Shown here piece after piece: positions 1-12,103 of a stretch of 64,000 nucleotides of DNA. The first letter of the stretch is position 1, and every line of letters begins with the position of its first letter. The notes beneath the pieces were generated by a model that saw only the letters and a program-made list of their open reading frames with translations, searched no databases and was not told where the DNA came from. A program made the translations under genes and the position numbers. The DNA comes from Beroe forskalii (Eukaryota; Ctenophora; Nuda; Beroida; Beroidae), in contig WFMF01000354.1 of NCBI GenBank assembly GCA_011033025.1, forward strand, positions 62,001 through 126,000. Reading direction: 5' to 3'.

Positions 1-574
1 GAAATTTTGCCAAGGAAGTATACCTAATTATGTGGATGGATATTAAGGGTAGAAATATGAGTAAAGGCGCAAAAGGGGTCACCAAGTAAGACGTTGATAC
101 TTAAACTTCTGTGTCTATTGATCAACATTTGGAGCACGCATCGCACATGAACAAGCTTGAGAGTAGAATTGAACAAATTGAACAAAGAGAAACACAGTTA
201 TGGCTGTAATTTTCGAATATCAGGTTGATGTTTACAACAAACTACAATTAGTAGGTAATAATAAAATGTCTCTGAGCGGCATGAGATACTTAAGTATCTA
301 GAAAGTTTAGCTTAAGAATGAACGATATTATTGACTAATTTGGAAGATTATGCAATGCTGTTATAAGCACATAAGTCGGCATAAGTTCAAGAAAATTCTA
401 AATCATTCCCTTGTCACAGTTGCTATTTAATATAATGTTAACAAAAAATAGCAATATCAAACTTTAAACTTTGAAAGAAATATTGAACTTAGAAATAAAT
501 TTTCTTTCAAAATTAAGCTGCAACGATAGGATAGTATGAAATGTCAATATATATAAGCACACCAAAGCTAAATC
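1..574. other. AT-rich intergenic sequence, no gene seen
   Basis: There is no reading frame of useful length and no recognisable repeat boundary. The stretch is simple AT-rich sequence leading up to the TTAA-flanked element. Confidence 0.5.
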
Positions 575-578
575 TTAA

Positions 579-1187
579 AGGACGAGTAAAGCAAAGAAAT
601 TTTGTTCAAATATCGTTCTGAGACGTTGTACACAGAATCTAGGGCAATTCTCTAATCTAATCGTTAAAAAACGAAGATTCTACCACACCTACAAGACGAG
701 ATATTCCCTTCCATATATTTATCATACATAACATGCAGTTGATGTCGGAATTTGGTCCCCTTCTATCCACGCGACCTTGCATGTTATGTATTTTTGTATG
801 TTATTAATCTTGCGTTTTGGTACAATTATCCATCCCATATGAGTGGTTAAACACTGTTTTGCTTCGTCTAGTGGAATTCTCAATTCTATGAGTCAATAAT
901 AAAAAACCAACAAATCCATCTAATTAGTAATCGAGGCGAGAAAAATCAATCAAAACCGTCAAAAACAGTGGAATATATACTGTGTTTACATAGTGAACTC
1001 AGGGTGTAATTTGATACTGGGGACCATACTGCATCATATTTTGCGCCTAGAATTGCTCTTTGATTTAGCTATAGCGTGCGGTAGGAAGTGAATAGAAACA
1101 TCGGACTTTGACTAAAGTGCTTTTAATTATGATACCTATCATAACAGGAAATATTTTGTATACCTTAAATTTCGCTTTACTCGTCCT
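579..1187. mobile_element. MITE with TTAA target duplication, 609 bp
   Basis: The ends are perfect inverted repeats: AGGACGAGTAAAGC on the left and its reverse complement on the right. TTAA lies directly outside each end (575-578 and 1188-1191). A TTAA duplication is the hallmark of piggyBac and Kolobok transposons. The interior has no reading frame, so this is a non-autonomous copy. The superfamily is inferred only from the target site. Confidence 0.75.
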
Positions 1188-1514
1188 TTAAGCTTAAGAA
1201 ACGCAATTTTCGCTACTTAACTGCTTATACAGTAGCCTCACGACAATAATTTCAAGTGAGTAATTTCTTGTTACGTTCGGCTACCATGGTTCTGACTCTC
1301 TTTGCACTCTAATCAAAATGCGCTGTTGGCTTTAAGTAATGTATTCTCTGCGCGTTAGGTACATAAAAAGCGGAGAGATACACTAAGCAGTTAGCCAGGC
1401 CATGCATTATAACGTAATATTCTTAATAAAAAATTCTTAATAAAAAATTTCTCATATTTGACTTGAAGACAAACGATAAATTCCTGGACTATACTGTAAA
1501 AGTATAAAACTTTA

Positions 1515-1940
1515 CCTTATTGGCCTTTATTTAGCCGGCCTTTTTTTAACCGGTCTTTTTTCAACCGGCCCTATGGACAAAAATTGAATCATTTTTGAAC
1601 CGTTTTAACCTCATTGGACGAAAATTTTCTGGAGGTTGCCACTTGCCAGATCAAGGATTTTTTGCTTTGAAATCATGAAATGACCACTAAAATCCTTTCT
1701 TACTTGATAAATTGCATCAAAAGACCCAAATCCCGGTCTGATATTATGATTGAGCGTCGTTATCGTGCTATGTAATGACGTTCCAGTAAATTTTACACTA
1801 TATAAGCCAAGTCATAAAAGTTTTATTTGACCTAAATTAACTGGCTTTTAATTTTACCGGCCCCACTTTAACCGGCCCTTTGGACAAAAATTAAAAAGTC
1901 GTTTTTTTCTTAAGGGCCGGTTAAATAAAGGCCAATAAGG
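1515..1940. mobile_element. MITE with TA target duplication, 426 bp
   Basis: Inverted ends CCTTATTGGCCTTTATTTA and its near-complement are flanked by TA (1513-1514 and 1941-1942). The inner ends repeat the word AACCGGCC in both orientations. A TA duplication fits Tc1/mariner-type non-autonomous elements. A related decayed piece with AACCGGCCCTCTAG sits near 14420-14560. Confidence 0.75.
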
Positions 1941-1942
1941 TA

Positions 1943-2513
1943 TGTTGAACCATTTACTTTTGAAGGAATTATAATCTTTCATTAAGTCTGACTACTCAAT
2001 GTCCACTTTACATAATTTGTCATGCAGTTAAATTCGCGCTATGACTTATCTATTGCCAAGCAAATAGGTAGATTAAATAGCAATGTATCCACTGTTCATA
2101 CTCCTATCAGAATATCCAGTGAAGCAGTGAGTTGTTCATTCATCTGAAGGACAAAGCTACACTCCAAAATCATTTGCGTAGAACTAGAAAGCGTAGAATA
2201 GTCATGTCTCATGAGTCACCGATTGCACCATCACGGAAATCTGAGGAAGGGAAATTAGAAATGTTATAATACCAATCATTTGAACGGGCATATTTCATTA
2301 AATCTTAGCACAATCTGAGCACATGATAAGCATATTGATTTAATGTATTACATAACAGTAGGTATATAGGTAACTTTATTGGCTTTCTGGTTCGAAGGTA
2401 TAAAAATGCGAATCAATATACTATAGAGCTCTTGATCTTCATTGAACATTACAAATTTGTGCGATTTTAAAAATCAATTTACTTTCAATGTTTTGAATTT
2501 GAACCTAAATAGT
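1943..2513. other. AT-rich spacer, nothing recognised
   Basis: No reading frame, repeat or terminal inverted repeat was found between the 426-bp MITE and the large foldback element. Confidence 0.4.
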
Positions 2514-2713
2514 ATGGACACGTATGTTCAAAATACAATATCTCAGCTTCTGAATGAGATACAGACCTCCATCAGCACCTTAAAATGACCGCAATGGTCG
2601 AATTATGTTGGGCGGATGAGGTTTCAGAGGACCCAAAACCTTTACTTTTTGAGATATCGTCAAAAAACCTATACGCGAGTAGCTTATTTGAACATACGCA
2701 GGTAATATGTGTA

Positions 2714-4775
2714 GTACAATGAACCACCAGAAAAAATTTTTCGGCCCAACTCCATCGGGAAACAGTGGCACCTGCCACGCCCATTTTTGACGTTTCCTTA
2801 TACAGGTGAAATACTGAAAATTGCGTTTTAAAGCAAGAAATAGTGGATAAATCGTATTGGAACCTTGTTCCTCTAATATAAACCGTAGGAAGGCATTTTG
2901 TTTATTTCGGGTCCCAAGTCTCTACGACGTAAGCTTACCCTGCCACGCCCTGGCCACACCCAATTTTTCATAACTCTGGAAATAAAGGTCATAGAAGGTC
3001 AGGATCAACGGCAAACTTATGTTAAATCGACAGTTTTTTTATGTTTTGACATGGTTTCAAGTCTCTACAAGTATCCCATAACCAGTTTGCCACGCCCCGA
3101 CCACGCCCAGATCTGGAAAATCTTGTGAAAAAGGGAAAAATCATTCATAGTTCATCCAGATCTTCGTGATTTCATTTCAGGCGACTATGTGCTCATCAGA
3201 TCCTGCTGATGATTGGATCCAAAGGACACGTTATCATGTAGCCAACATTAGGGCAGTGCACCATTGACACCACTGCAACAAGTGGTGTCACGCTGACTGC
3301 CTCTTGATCAGGGCCCAACGAAGTCAGGGAGTTCAGCATCAGGAGTGATGGTAGGGAGGTCCGGCTTCTTGATCTGCACAGGAGTGGGAGGAAGTCCGCC
3401 AATCTGCTGAGCCAGGAGGTTCCCAGTCCCCCCATCCAGGTCAGGGTCGAAGAGGGCGAAGTGGATGGATTCCTCAGATAGGTACCAGGTGTGGCGTTGA
3501 AGGACAAGGAGGCAGGATTCTGACACGGCTTTGTTGACTCTCTTGAAGGATGACAGAGACTGGAACATCTTAAGGTCGTTTGATGCTGCTTGGGTGCGGG
3601 ATGGAGAGATGAACCAGAAGGAGAGGTAGGAGTAGAGTATGAAGGAGGACATGGTGAGGATCTTCTTCTGGGGTGCTGCCAGGGAAGGGATCTGATGCTG
3701 GAGGAGAGGTGAAGCCATGCTTCCTTGTCACAGTCCCACCGAGGCAGACCTTAGCCAGCTCCAGAAGCTCATTGTAATCCCCTCTGCTGATATGGTCTGC
3801 ATTGTCTGGATGGAGGCGCTCATCCAGGAAGAGCGAGGAGAGGGACAGCTTATTGGACCGGTAGCATGCATGGGTAGGAGGGAAGCGAAAGTCCGTTAGG
3901 TCGAGGGAGGACCAGGAGGACTTGAGGGTGTAGAAGAGAGTAGTGACGGGTGCTGTAGTCTTGCCGAAGAGGGACTGGAAGGCAGCCTTGAGGATCAGCT
4001 CCGCAATATGATGCCGACAGGACAGCCAGAGGAGTTGTCTGTTGAGCAGCTGCTGGAGAAGGACGGTGCCCCCAATGTTGACCCCGGTGTTAGAGGAGAT
4101 GATGTCAAGAGGCAGTCAGCATGACGTCTCATATAACCACCTTGTTGCAGTGGTGTCAATGGTGAACTGCCGTAATGTCGGCTCCATGATAACGAGTCCT
4201 TTGGATCCAATCATCAGCAGGATCTGATGAGCACATAGTCGCCTGAAATGAAATCACGAAGATCTGGATGAACTATGAATGATTTTTCCCTTTTTCACAA
4301 GATTTTCCAGATCTGGGCGTGGTCGGGGCGTGGCAAACTAGTTATGGGATACTTGTAGAGACTTGAAACCATGTCAAAACATAAAAAACTGTCGATTTAA
4401 CATAAGTTTGCCGTTGATCCTGACCTTCTATGACCTTTATTTCCAGAGTTATGAAAAATTGGGTGTGGCCAGGGCGTGGCAGGGTAAGCTTACGTCGTAG
4501 AGACTTGGGACCCGAAATAAACAAAATGCCTTCCTACGGTTTATATTAGAGGAACAAGGTTCCAATACGATTTATCCACTATTTTTTGCTTTAAAACGCA
4601 ATTTTCAGTATTTCACCTGTATAAGGAAACGTCAAAAATGGGCGTGGCAGGTGCCACTGTTTCCCGATGGAGTTGGGCCAAAAAAATTTTTCTGGTGGTT
4701 CATTGACCCCATAGGCAAAATATAATCAATGATTGGCAGTGATTAGACGAAAAAAGTGTTTTTTGAACATCCCTA
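2714..4775 (-). mobile_element. Inner DNA transposon with inverted repeats of about 590 bp
   Basis: Inverted repeats span 2717-3310 and 4098-4704, beginning CAATGAACCACCAG. The unit interrupts the left arm of the outer foldback element. ATGTGTA occurs at 2707-2713 and 4776-4782, so it may be a 7-bp target duplication, although about 70 bases past the right inverted repeat are unpaired. The interior carries a minus-strand coding relic (3308-4098), so this was probably an autonomous DNA transposon or one that captured a gene. Confidence 0.75.
3308..4098 (-). pseudogene. Transposon-borne protein relic with CRHH and WYLSEE motifs
   Basis: Read on the minus strand, the first part contains WLSCRHHIAELILKAAFQS and a following LF..LKSSW segment, then DYNELLELAKVCLGG. 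After a +1 frame change near 3720 the second part contains AASNDLKMFQSLSSFKRVNK and HTWYLSEESIHFALFD. These motifs in this order match a protein family I know from uncharacterised, repeat-associated proteins of cnidarians and arthropods; a DDE transposase role is likely but not proven here. The gene is cut by its frame change and ends at a stop at 3308, at the edge of the inverted repeat. No complete start was found. Confidence 0.6.
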
Positions 4776-7216
4776 ATGTGTACAAATCAAAAAAATCTCG
4801 ACATTAACCATCACAAAGTGAAAATATTGAGCTATTTATGCATTTATCAGATGTTATTGGATTAGATGACGTTACAAGATAGTTCTGAGTGGATTTAATA
4901 ATGGTATTTTGGCTATGCAGTATGCAATTCCCTCATCTCAGGCACATCTAGAATTCTAGACCCGAAAATTATGATTAGGTTTATAAGTTCATCGACTCCA
5001 CTTTGGAGCTATTTTATGAATGACTAACAAGATAGTAGGCAGGAAAATAAGTTATTGGTTTACTTAATAAAAAAACAATTTCCTTGGATAGTGGGTACTT
5101 CATTGCTAATTATTGGCATTTCATCAGAAACTATCAGTATCAAACATATTGGTTCTGAAGCATCCAAAACTACAAGACTATCAGAAAAATTAATGACACC
5201 GGATACATTTCTATGATATAGTCTAGATTAATATAATGAACCTTTGGTTTCATAGCATATGGAACAACAATGTTAGCCTATACCTATCATGGTGCTGTAC
5301 AGGACCTCAAACTTAAATTCCATCCACTCAACTTGTCACATGGTTGAAAAGCATATAAAGTTAACATCAATTATCTAGATTGATAGATAGTATGAAGGCT
5401 CACAAAAATCACGAAGCTTAGGTCTGGCATGGGCAATGGGCATACACACATTCGTTTGCTGGCCTCATGCAATGTGGACTATCATATTATCCATTATCTT
5501 CAAACCAACTCTTACTTTTGAAGAAAATGCCAATTGATCGTCTTGAATGGGATGTATTCTGTTTGAAGGATAGGGGAACTCCCAGGAGATTTCGGAGTCT
5601 TGATTAGGTCATAGTGTCAGTTCTATCTGCTCTCTGGGATTCTGAGTTTTCATTGCTACAAAAGTATAGAAGTCACCTGGTATACTGGTATTAGACCCAC
5701 ATGCCCAGTTGCAATCATTATAGTTAACTATTACTCCTATGATAGTAACCATAATAATTGAGATGAATGAGTATCAATATGCTGTTCTGGATCAATGTTC
5801 ATTGAAACACTCTCAATCCTCATTAAATATTCCTTCGCTATCATGGTATGGACATTTAATGTTCAGTTGAGATAAGTTAGGGAAGTTATAATATTATTTC
5901 AAGTCTACCTTTATGCATTATAGATTGAATCTGAAGGAAATGACTAGCATATATAAGTTATAGGTAGATCATACATTTTCCTTAAGCACATCTAACTGTC
6001 TTTTTGAGTACAAAATTGAATAAATCATTCACACTCAATCATCATTCCCTTATTGTGTACAAATCACTACCACTCTGTAACCAAATCATCCTTAAGCACA
6101 CATCATTGCTTAAACCCAACTCAAGAATTTCACTCTGTGAATCTTTCCATGGCCATCGTCCAGATTCCAAAAGGATATATAATGACATAATGGTTTTGGA
6201 AGCACTCCAAGATATAAGTAGGCTGGTTTTGGGATGTATTCAATATTCATATATCCAAACATTACTGCTGAACTTAGAGAATCCTTTGGCTGGGCAGTTC
6301 TATGCCCCAAAATAATATGTTGGGCAAAAGCCTCGAAAAGTAGGGCAATTGAGAATTGGTGCCTCTTCCTGGCATACAATTAGGCGACCTTTCTTTAGGT
6401 GTATTTAGAGAAGCCCAGGCATAGGGTAACAATCCACAAGGCAAGGCAAAAGGAGGGATTTACAGGGCAACCTCCAAAAAGCAGGGCATGGCAGGGCACC
6501 CTGCTGAAAATAGGGTATTTCGGCTTCCAAAGCTAACTGTCAAGAAGGAATTCAATCCAAAAAACACGTTACATTTGAACTGCTTGCTGTTGCTTTGATA
6601 GGCATTTCTATAACATGTGCCTCTTACTCTCTTGAATTGTAAAAGTATGTCGCATTGTCGCCACTGGTCAAATGTTGGTTTTGCTTTTCTTGTAGAGTTG
6701 TAGAAGCTGCTCACTATCTAGCCATACCTGCTTACTACCATGAAAATAGCTATATTTGGATTATTTAAACTCATTGAAGCCCAAAGTGGAGTCGACTCAA
6801 CTTCATGAACCTACAAACCAAATCATCATTTCGGACAACTTAGTTTTTGGATCTAGATGTGCCTGAGGGAATTGCATACTGCATAGCCAAAATACCATTA
6901 TTAAATCCACTCAGAACTATTTTGTAACGTCATCTAATCCAATAACATCTGATACATGCATAAATAGCTCAATATTTTCACTTTGTGATGGTTAATGTCG
7001 AGATTTGTGTGATTTGTACACATATTACCTGCATATGTTCAAATAAGCTACTCGCGTATAGGTTTTTTGACGATATCTCAAAAAGTAAAGGTTTTGGGTC
7101 CTCGGAAACCTCATCCGCCCAACATAATTCGACCATTGCGGTCATTGTAAGGTGCTGATGCAGGTCTGTATCTCATTCAGAAGCTGAGATATTGTATTTT
7201 GAACATACGCGTCCAT

Positions 7217-7816
7217 GCGCCTAATGACATCTATTCTGAATTCTGAACGCGATAAAAAGGTGCACCAGTTCAACAGAATTTCCTTTATATATCGCCCTTT
7301 TCAGGCTTCAGAACTTATTCTCGAGTACAAGATTTCAAGATAATAATTTATTGAATTAATGTATGCTGTCTTTACACTGAACAGTGCAAAGTAATCGTTG
7401 TGGATAATGTAAGCGTACCATTTGAATTTAAAGAAGCCTAGATAAACCCGATCGTTACAGGATCGGCCGAGTGCGTTGTGTAGTCTGGGAACCGTTTGGC
7501 CGGACACTTCGGGTGTACACAGTACAAAATATAATCTGTTCAAAATATAATTTGTCCTCGTAAATAAATTTTGTTTTAGAATTTGCCAATCAGACCATTA
7601 TGTAAGTTAAGATAAAATAAGTGGAGTCCAATGTCTTATCTATAGAGGTGTATGGGTATACTACAAACATAACAAAATACTTTGAAATGCAGTAAGGGTG
7701 AAGTGCAGTAACAAGCTTAGGCAAATGTAATAAGCTCTGAATTTCATACTTCATATACCGATTATTGGTCACAAAGATCATGAATGATTCCTTTGTGAAT
7801 GGCAACATGTGTGAGC
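7217..7816. other. Intergenic spacer, nothing recognised
   Basis: Only short minus-strand frames without recognisable motifs are present. I treat them as chance frames. Confidence 0.4.
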
Positions 7817-8642
7817 ACCTTAGTGGTAAAAATTATGATGCGTACTAATAATGATAATTTTAACAAAATGATCATAATTAGTAGGTACGCATCATAAATT
7901 CTACACATCATAATATCTACAGGTCATAATTTATTCACTCACAAAAATCAGCTATTATTAGATACAGGTACGTTAAGGCAAGGATGATCGATGGTTTATG
8001 GTCATTGGTCCATAGTGATAATGTGGACATTTGAGAGTAGGGACAGAGGTGGGTATTGGGTTAACACTCGACAAAGGTCATAGCAGCTGGGGCGTACGCC
8101 ATATTCTCGAATAATAACGAAAGTTTAAAATTGCCGAACTTCGTGATGAGCAATCTGAATATAACTATCATTATAGTACTAAAATAGTGAAAATCAGTAA
8201 ACGACCGAGTTCAGGTTCTTAGCCGAGGCCGAGTTCAGCCGAGTTCATATAACATTCCTGTAGCTACAATTATATTTTGCTGTAATTTTCTGTAAGACTA
8301 TTTTGAAAGAATCTTTTGTCAATTGAACGAGTGAAATTTGATAAATTTATTAAGTCAAATATTAATCCAGTGAAAATTTCAGTTTGTAACACCCGAAAAT
8401 TCAACATAAGTTGTGAAATAACACATGAAATTCTGGCAATTACCTAGGTATCGAACACGGCAAAATGAAGCAAAATTTTGCCGAGGCCGAGTTTGAAAAA
8501 GGGCCGATTTCGACCGAAGCCGAGGCCGAGTACTTGGTCGTGTCCGGGTGAAAATCACTGAAAATTTCTCGATCATAATTAGTACTGATCATAATTTCAT
8601 TTGTCATAACTAAAAACGGCTCATAATTTCTACCACTAAGGT
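7817..8642. mobile_element. MITE-like inverted-repeat unit, about 826 bp
   Basis: The ends ACCTTAGTGGTA and TACCACTAAGGT are inverted and extend inward through AATTATGA. The word ATCATAAT recurs in both orientations inside each end. The middle holds short GCCGAGGCCGAGT repeats (about 8220-8240 and 8480-8530). No reading frame supports a protein and no target duplication was clear. Confidence 0.6.
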
Positions 8643-8796
8643 ATATAACTAAGAATTAGTGCTTAGATTTTCTGAATAGGCGGGGGAAATCAGAGACCTT
8701 ATGCCCACTTATTTACGTGATGGGTGGGCTCCAAAATTTCAAAATGCAGTTACTCGCATTATAGACGCCTCTGTGGATATGCTGGATTTTCATGCG

Positions 8797-8955
8797 GGTC
8801 TATAATACATAGACACTTGCCTGATCGGGCCCATATTTGTTTAGAATCTCGCCCCACGTGCTGCGGGTCAAAACCGGATAGATCCCTCGGGCTGCGCCCT
8901 CGGGAGCTATCCCAAAATGGGCCCGACCCGCGCGTGTCTATGTATTTTGTAGTTA
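8797..8955. repeat. Short GC-rich inverted repeat, about 160 bp
   Basis: ACATAGACAC followed by TCGGGCCCAT occurs near 8807 and again inverted near 8940. The small central part is GC-rich in an otherwise AT-rich area. It is probably a tiny MITE. Confidence 0.5.
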
Positions 8956-9341
8956 CTCATAGGAAATTCTTAGAAATTAAATCTAAAATTTGAAGCGAAA
9001 TCTTAGAATTAAATCTAAAATTTGAAGTAATAATAAAATAAGGTGGCTTATACACAGTAACGAGGTAACAAAATATTGAAATACACTATGTTCCTATGCA
9101 CAACTGTGTGGGATACTTTAAAAACAGGTTGTCACCTAAGATAACTGAATCAAGAAAACATCATTGAACATCTGAGGTCAAGAAATTATCCAATAAAAGT
9201 TTCAATGTGACATAGAGATAAAAAATCAAGTATCCAATAGACTAATAGATAAGCCAAGAAGCAATCCCTGATTACATCTAGTAAACAAATATGTTTTTAG
9301 TTTAGTTTTAAATTCGTTCATGGAACAGCATGATTTCAACT

Positions 9342-12103
9342 TTAGTGGCAGTTGTTCCATAGCTTTGGGGCACAACAAACAAATGCTCTGGATCCCATTC
9401 TAGTTTTTGGAATATATGGTTTTAATGATGGGGTCCTACTTCCACTGATATTATTATAGTTTATGAGAAGAATTAGATATTTTGGTGCCTTTCCATTTAT
9501 GATTTTGTAAACAGTTAATAGGATCTTGAACTCAATTCTCTCAGGTACTTTGAGCCAGTGAAGGATTTGAGATTTCAGTTTTAGGGTCCCTCTTTTCAGG
9601 CCAAGGATTACAGCACAAGCTCTGTTTTGTATGTTTTGAAGTTTCTTCAAGTTTTTGAGTGAGTCCCATAATACAATGAGTTGCAGTAATCGTTGAAGAG
9701 ATTACAACTGCTTGGACTAGTTGTTGCATTTGTTTGGAAAGGAAAGATCTCATCTTGGCTAATTTTCTGAGGCTGTGAAGACATTTGACTTTGAGTTTGT
9801 CTATTTGAGGAGTAAATGTGAGATGAGTCAGGAAGGAATCCCAAGTTTTTTGCAGTTGAAACAAATCTCACACATATTTCAGGGTAAGAAAAAGTCCATT
9901 AATTTCTAGTTTTGATAGTACTACTTCCAAATACTATTATCTCTGTTTTGCCAGGATTTAGTTGAAGGTAGTGGGAACTCATCCACTCATTTATGGTTTT
10001 GAAACATAATGAGGTATGTCAGTTGCAACAATTTGATATTCTCCATTTGGTTTAAATGACTTGAAGACTTGGTGATCATCAGCAAATCCATGAACATTGA
10101 ACAGGACAGAAGTTATTGTCTTGTAAATAGATCTAATATAGATGTTGAATAAAATTGGACCAAGAACAGATCCTTGTGGGACTCCAAATTCAATGACAAT
10201 TTCAATGGATTCAGTTTCACCAATTTTGACCCTTTGGCAACGTCCAGATAGGTAGCATTTGAACCACTTCAAGGCTGTCCCAGTTATTCCAATCTCCTTT
10301 TCTAGAATAATAAGTAGCTTTCGATGATCCACAGTGTCAAAAGCAGCTGACAAGTCCAAGAGCATTACAACAGTTGCTTTGTTTTCATCAGAGGCTATGA
10401 GAAGGTCATTGACCATTCTGAATTAGCAAGGTTTCAGTGCTGAAGTTTTTTTTATAAGCAGATTGGTTTTCAATGTTCAGATTATTTCTACTCAAATGGC
10501 TATTAGTCTCTCTGAACAACTTTCAATGATTTTTCCAATGAATGCAAGGTTGAAACTGGTCTATAGTTTTTAATGCATTTGGATCCAATGAATTGCCTTT
10601 GATGAGTGGTACAAGATGAGCTGTCTTGAGGTTTTCCATTGAACCATCTGCAAGTGAAGCATTAACAATATGACAAAGGACTGGTATGAATAAGTCAAGG
10701 TTTTCTGACAAAGTTGCTGGGATAGGATCTAGGTCACATGATTTGAGATTGGTTTCTTTGAGAATTTCCCTCATTTCTTCAATAGTGGCTGGCTTAAAGC
10801 TATCAAGGGTTTTACCAGAAAAGATTGACTGATGGCATCATTTTTGGTGGAAAAGATCTACGGATCTTATCAACTTTTTCAGTGAAATAACCATTAAAAT
10901 CATTCACTGTTTCTTGCAAATCGTTGCTAGTTGGGAGAATGAGACTTTCCTCATTATCTAAAAATGTTTTGACAAATTGGAACATGCTCTTTTGAGAATA
11001 GTTGTATTTTCAAAATGGTTGTTGAAATACTCTTTTCTTCTTTATGAGCCAACTTGTTGCAGAAATTTCTGAGGTATTCAAACAGAAATCTGTCTTTTTC
11101 TGTCAAGGTCTTTTCTTCCACACCTTTTCAGCTCTTCTTCTCCTTGCTCTTGCTGCTTTATATGCTGAGTCAAACCATTTAGAATCTGGTATGTCACGAA
11201 TCCATTTGTGCATAAGAGGTGCATGGTTTTCAAGTGTTTGCTTAACTATGTTATTGTAGTCATTTACAATTTCGGAAAATGACTTTTCAGACTTGGTGAT
11301 GTTTGCTAGACTGTCAAACATTTCAGATCCAATTTGTCCATGTTAATGTTTTAGTATTTTCTGAAAGAAATCTTCTTTCCTGTCATTTGATGGAATTGCT
11401 TTTATATTGAGACTGAATGATAAGCAAAATGGTCACAGGTAGGAAAATCTTCTGACATATGAGATGAAATTACCTTGTTCTGACTATGTTATGAGATGCA
11501 ATTACAAGGTCAACATATGCTGAGAGACATGTGTTGGACCATTACAAAGCTGATATAGACCAAAATCTGCAATTATTCTACTAAACTCTTTCTGATCTTT
11601 ATGAGTTTCATCCATATGAATATTGAAGTCACCACAGACTAAGATATGATCAGATTTAGTGATTAAATCACCTAAAAATAACTCAAAATCATGAATGAAA
11701 GATGATAAGGGACCAGTTCTATAGACCGATGCACACAAAAGGAACTTTTTGTTGGGAAGTTTTATCTTTAATAATGATTCAAATGTGGAGAATTACTGAT
11801 GAACAATTTAACCACCTTCATGCAGCCAGATTTGAACAATATTGCCACTCCCCCTCCTCTGGTAGTTGATCGATGAACATGGTGGACATCATAACCATGT
11901 GCTTTGATTATAGCTGTTGTGTGGTTTTTTGGATCTGTGAGCCATGTCTCCTGAATGAATACCACTTGTGGATCCTCATTGACAATAAAGTCCATGACTG
12001 AGTCAACCTTATTATTAATGGACCTGACATTCCATGACAAGCACTTAAGGTCTACTGCTCTCAAAGTATCAGATGTGTGGCTCTTCACAACATGTTTTTT
12101 GAG
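9342..12103 (-). pseudogene. LINE ORF2: endonuclease and reverse transcriptase, broken
   Basis: The frame opens just before the ORF1 stop and has no ATG at its head, so it was probably read by reinitiation or frameshift from ORF1. Endonuclease pieces: CLSWNVRSINNKVD and VFIQETWL (about 11768-12060), then LVCGDFNIHMDE (about 11502-11738). A linker with HKWIRDIPDSKWFDSAYK lies at 11103-11321. Reverse transcriptase pieces: 10523-10774, and 9991-10416 with LDLSAAFDTVDH, GVPQGSVLGPILFNIYI and GFADDHQ. The C-terminal part (9342-9864) has LHWLKVPERIEFKILLTVYK. Frame changes separate these pieces, at least five in all, so the enzyme is dead. Confidence 0.88.

Larger units (their letters stand above)
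2514..7216. mobile_element. Large foldback element with arms of about 440 bp, split by an inner transposon
   Basis: The left end (ATGGACACGTATGTTC) is the reverse complement of the right end. The left arm runs 2514-2713 and resumes at about 4783-5012; the right arm is about 6777-7216. The gap in the left arm is the inner element at 2714-4775, and the right arm shows the uninterrupted order. The middle (5015-6770) has no convincing gene. No clear target duplication was seen outside the ends. About 97 bases (2577-2674) match a module in the foldback element at 32975-37359. Confidence 0.8.
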
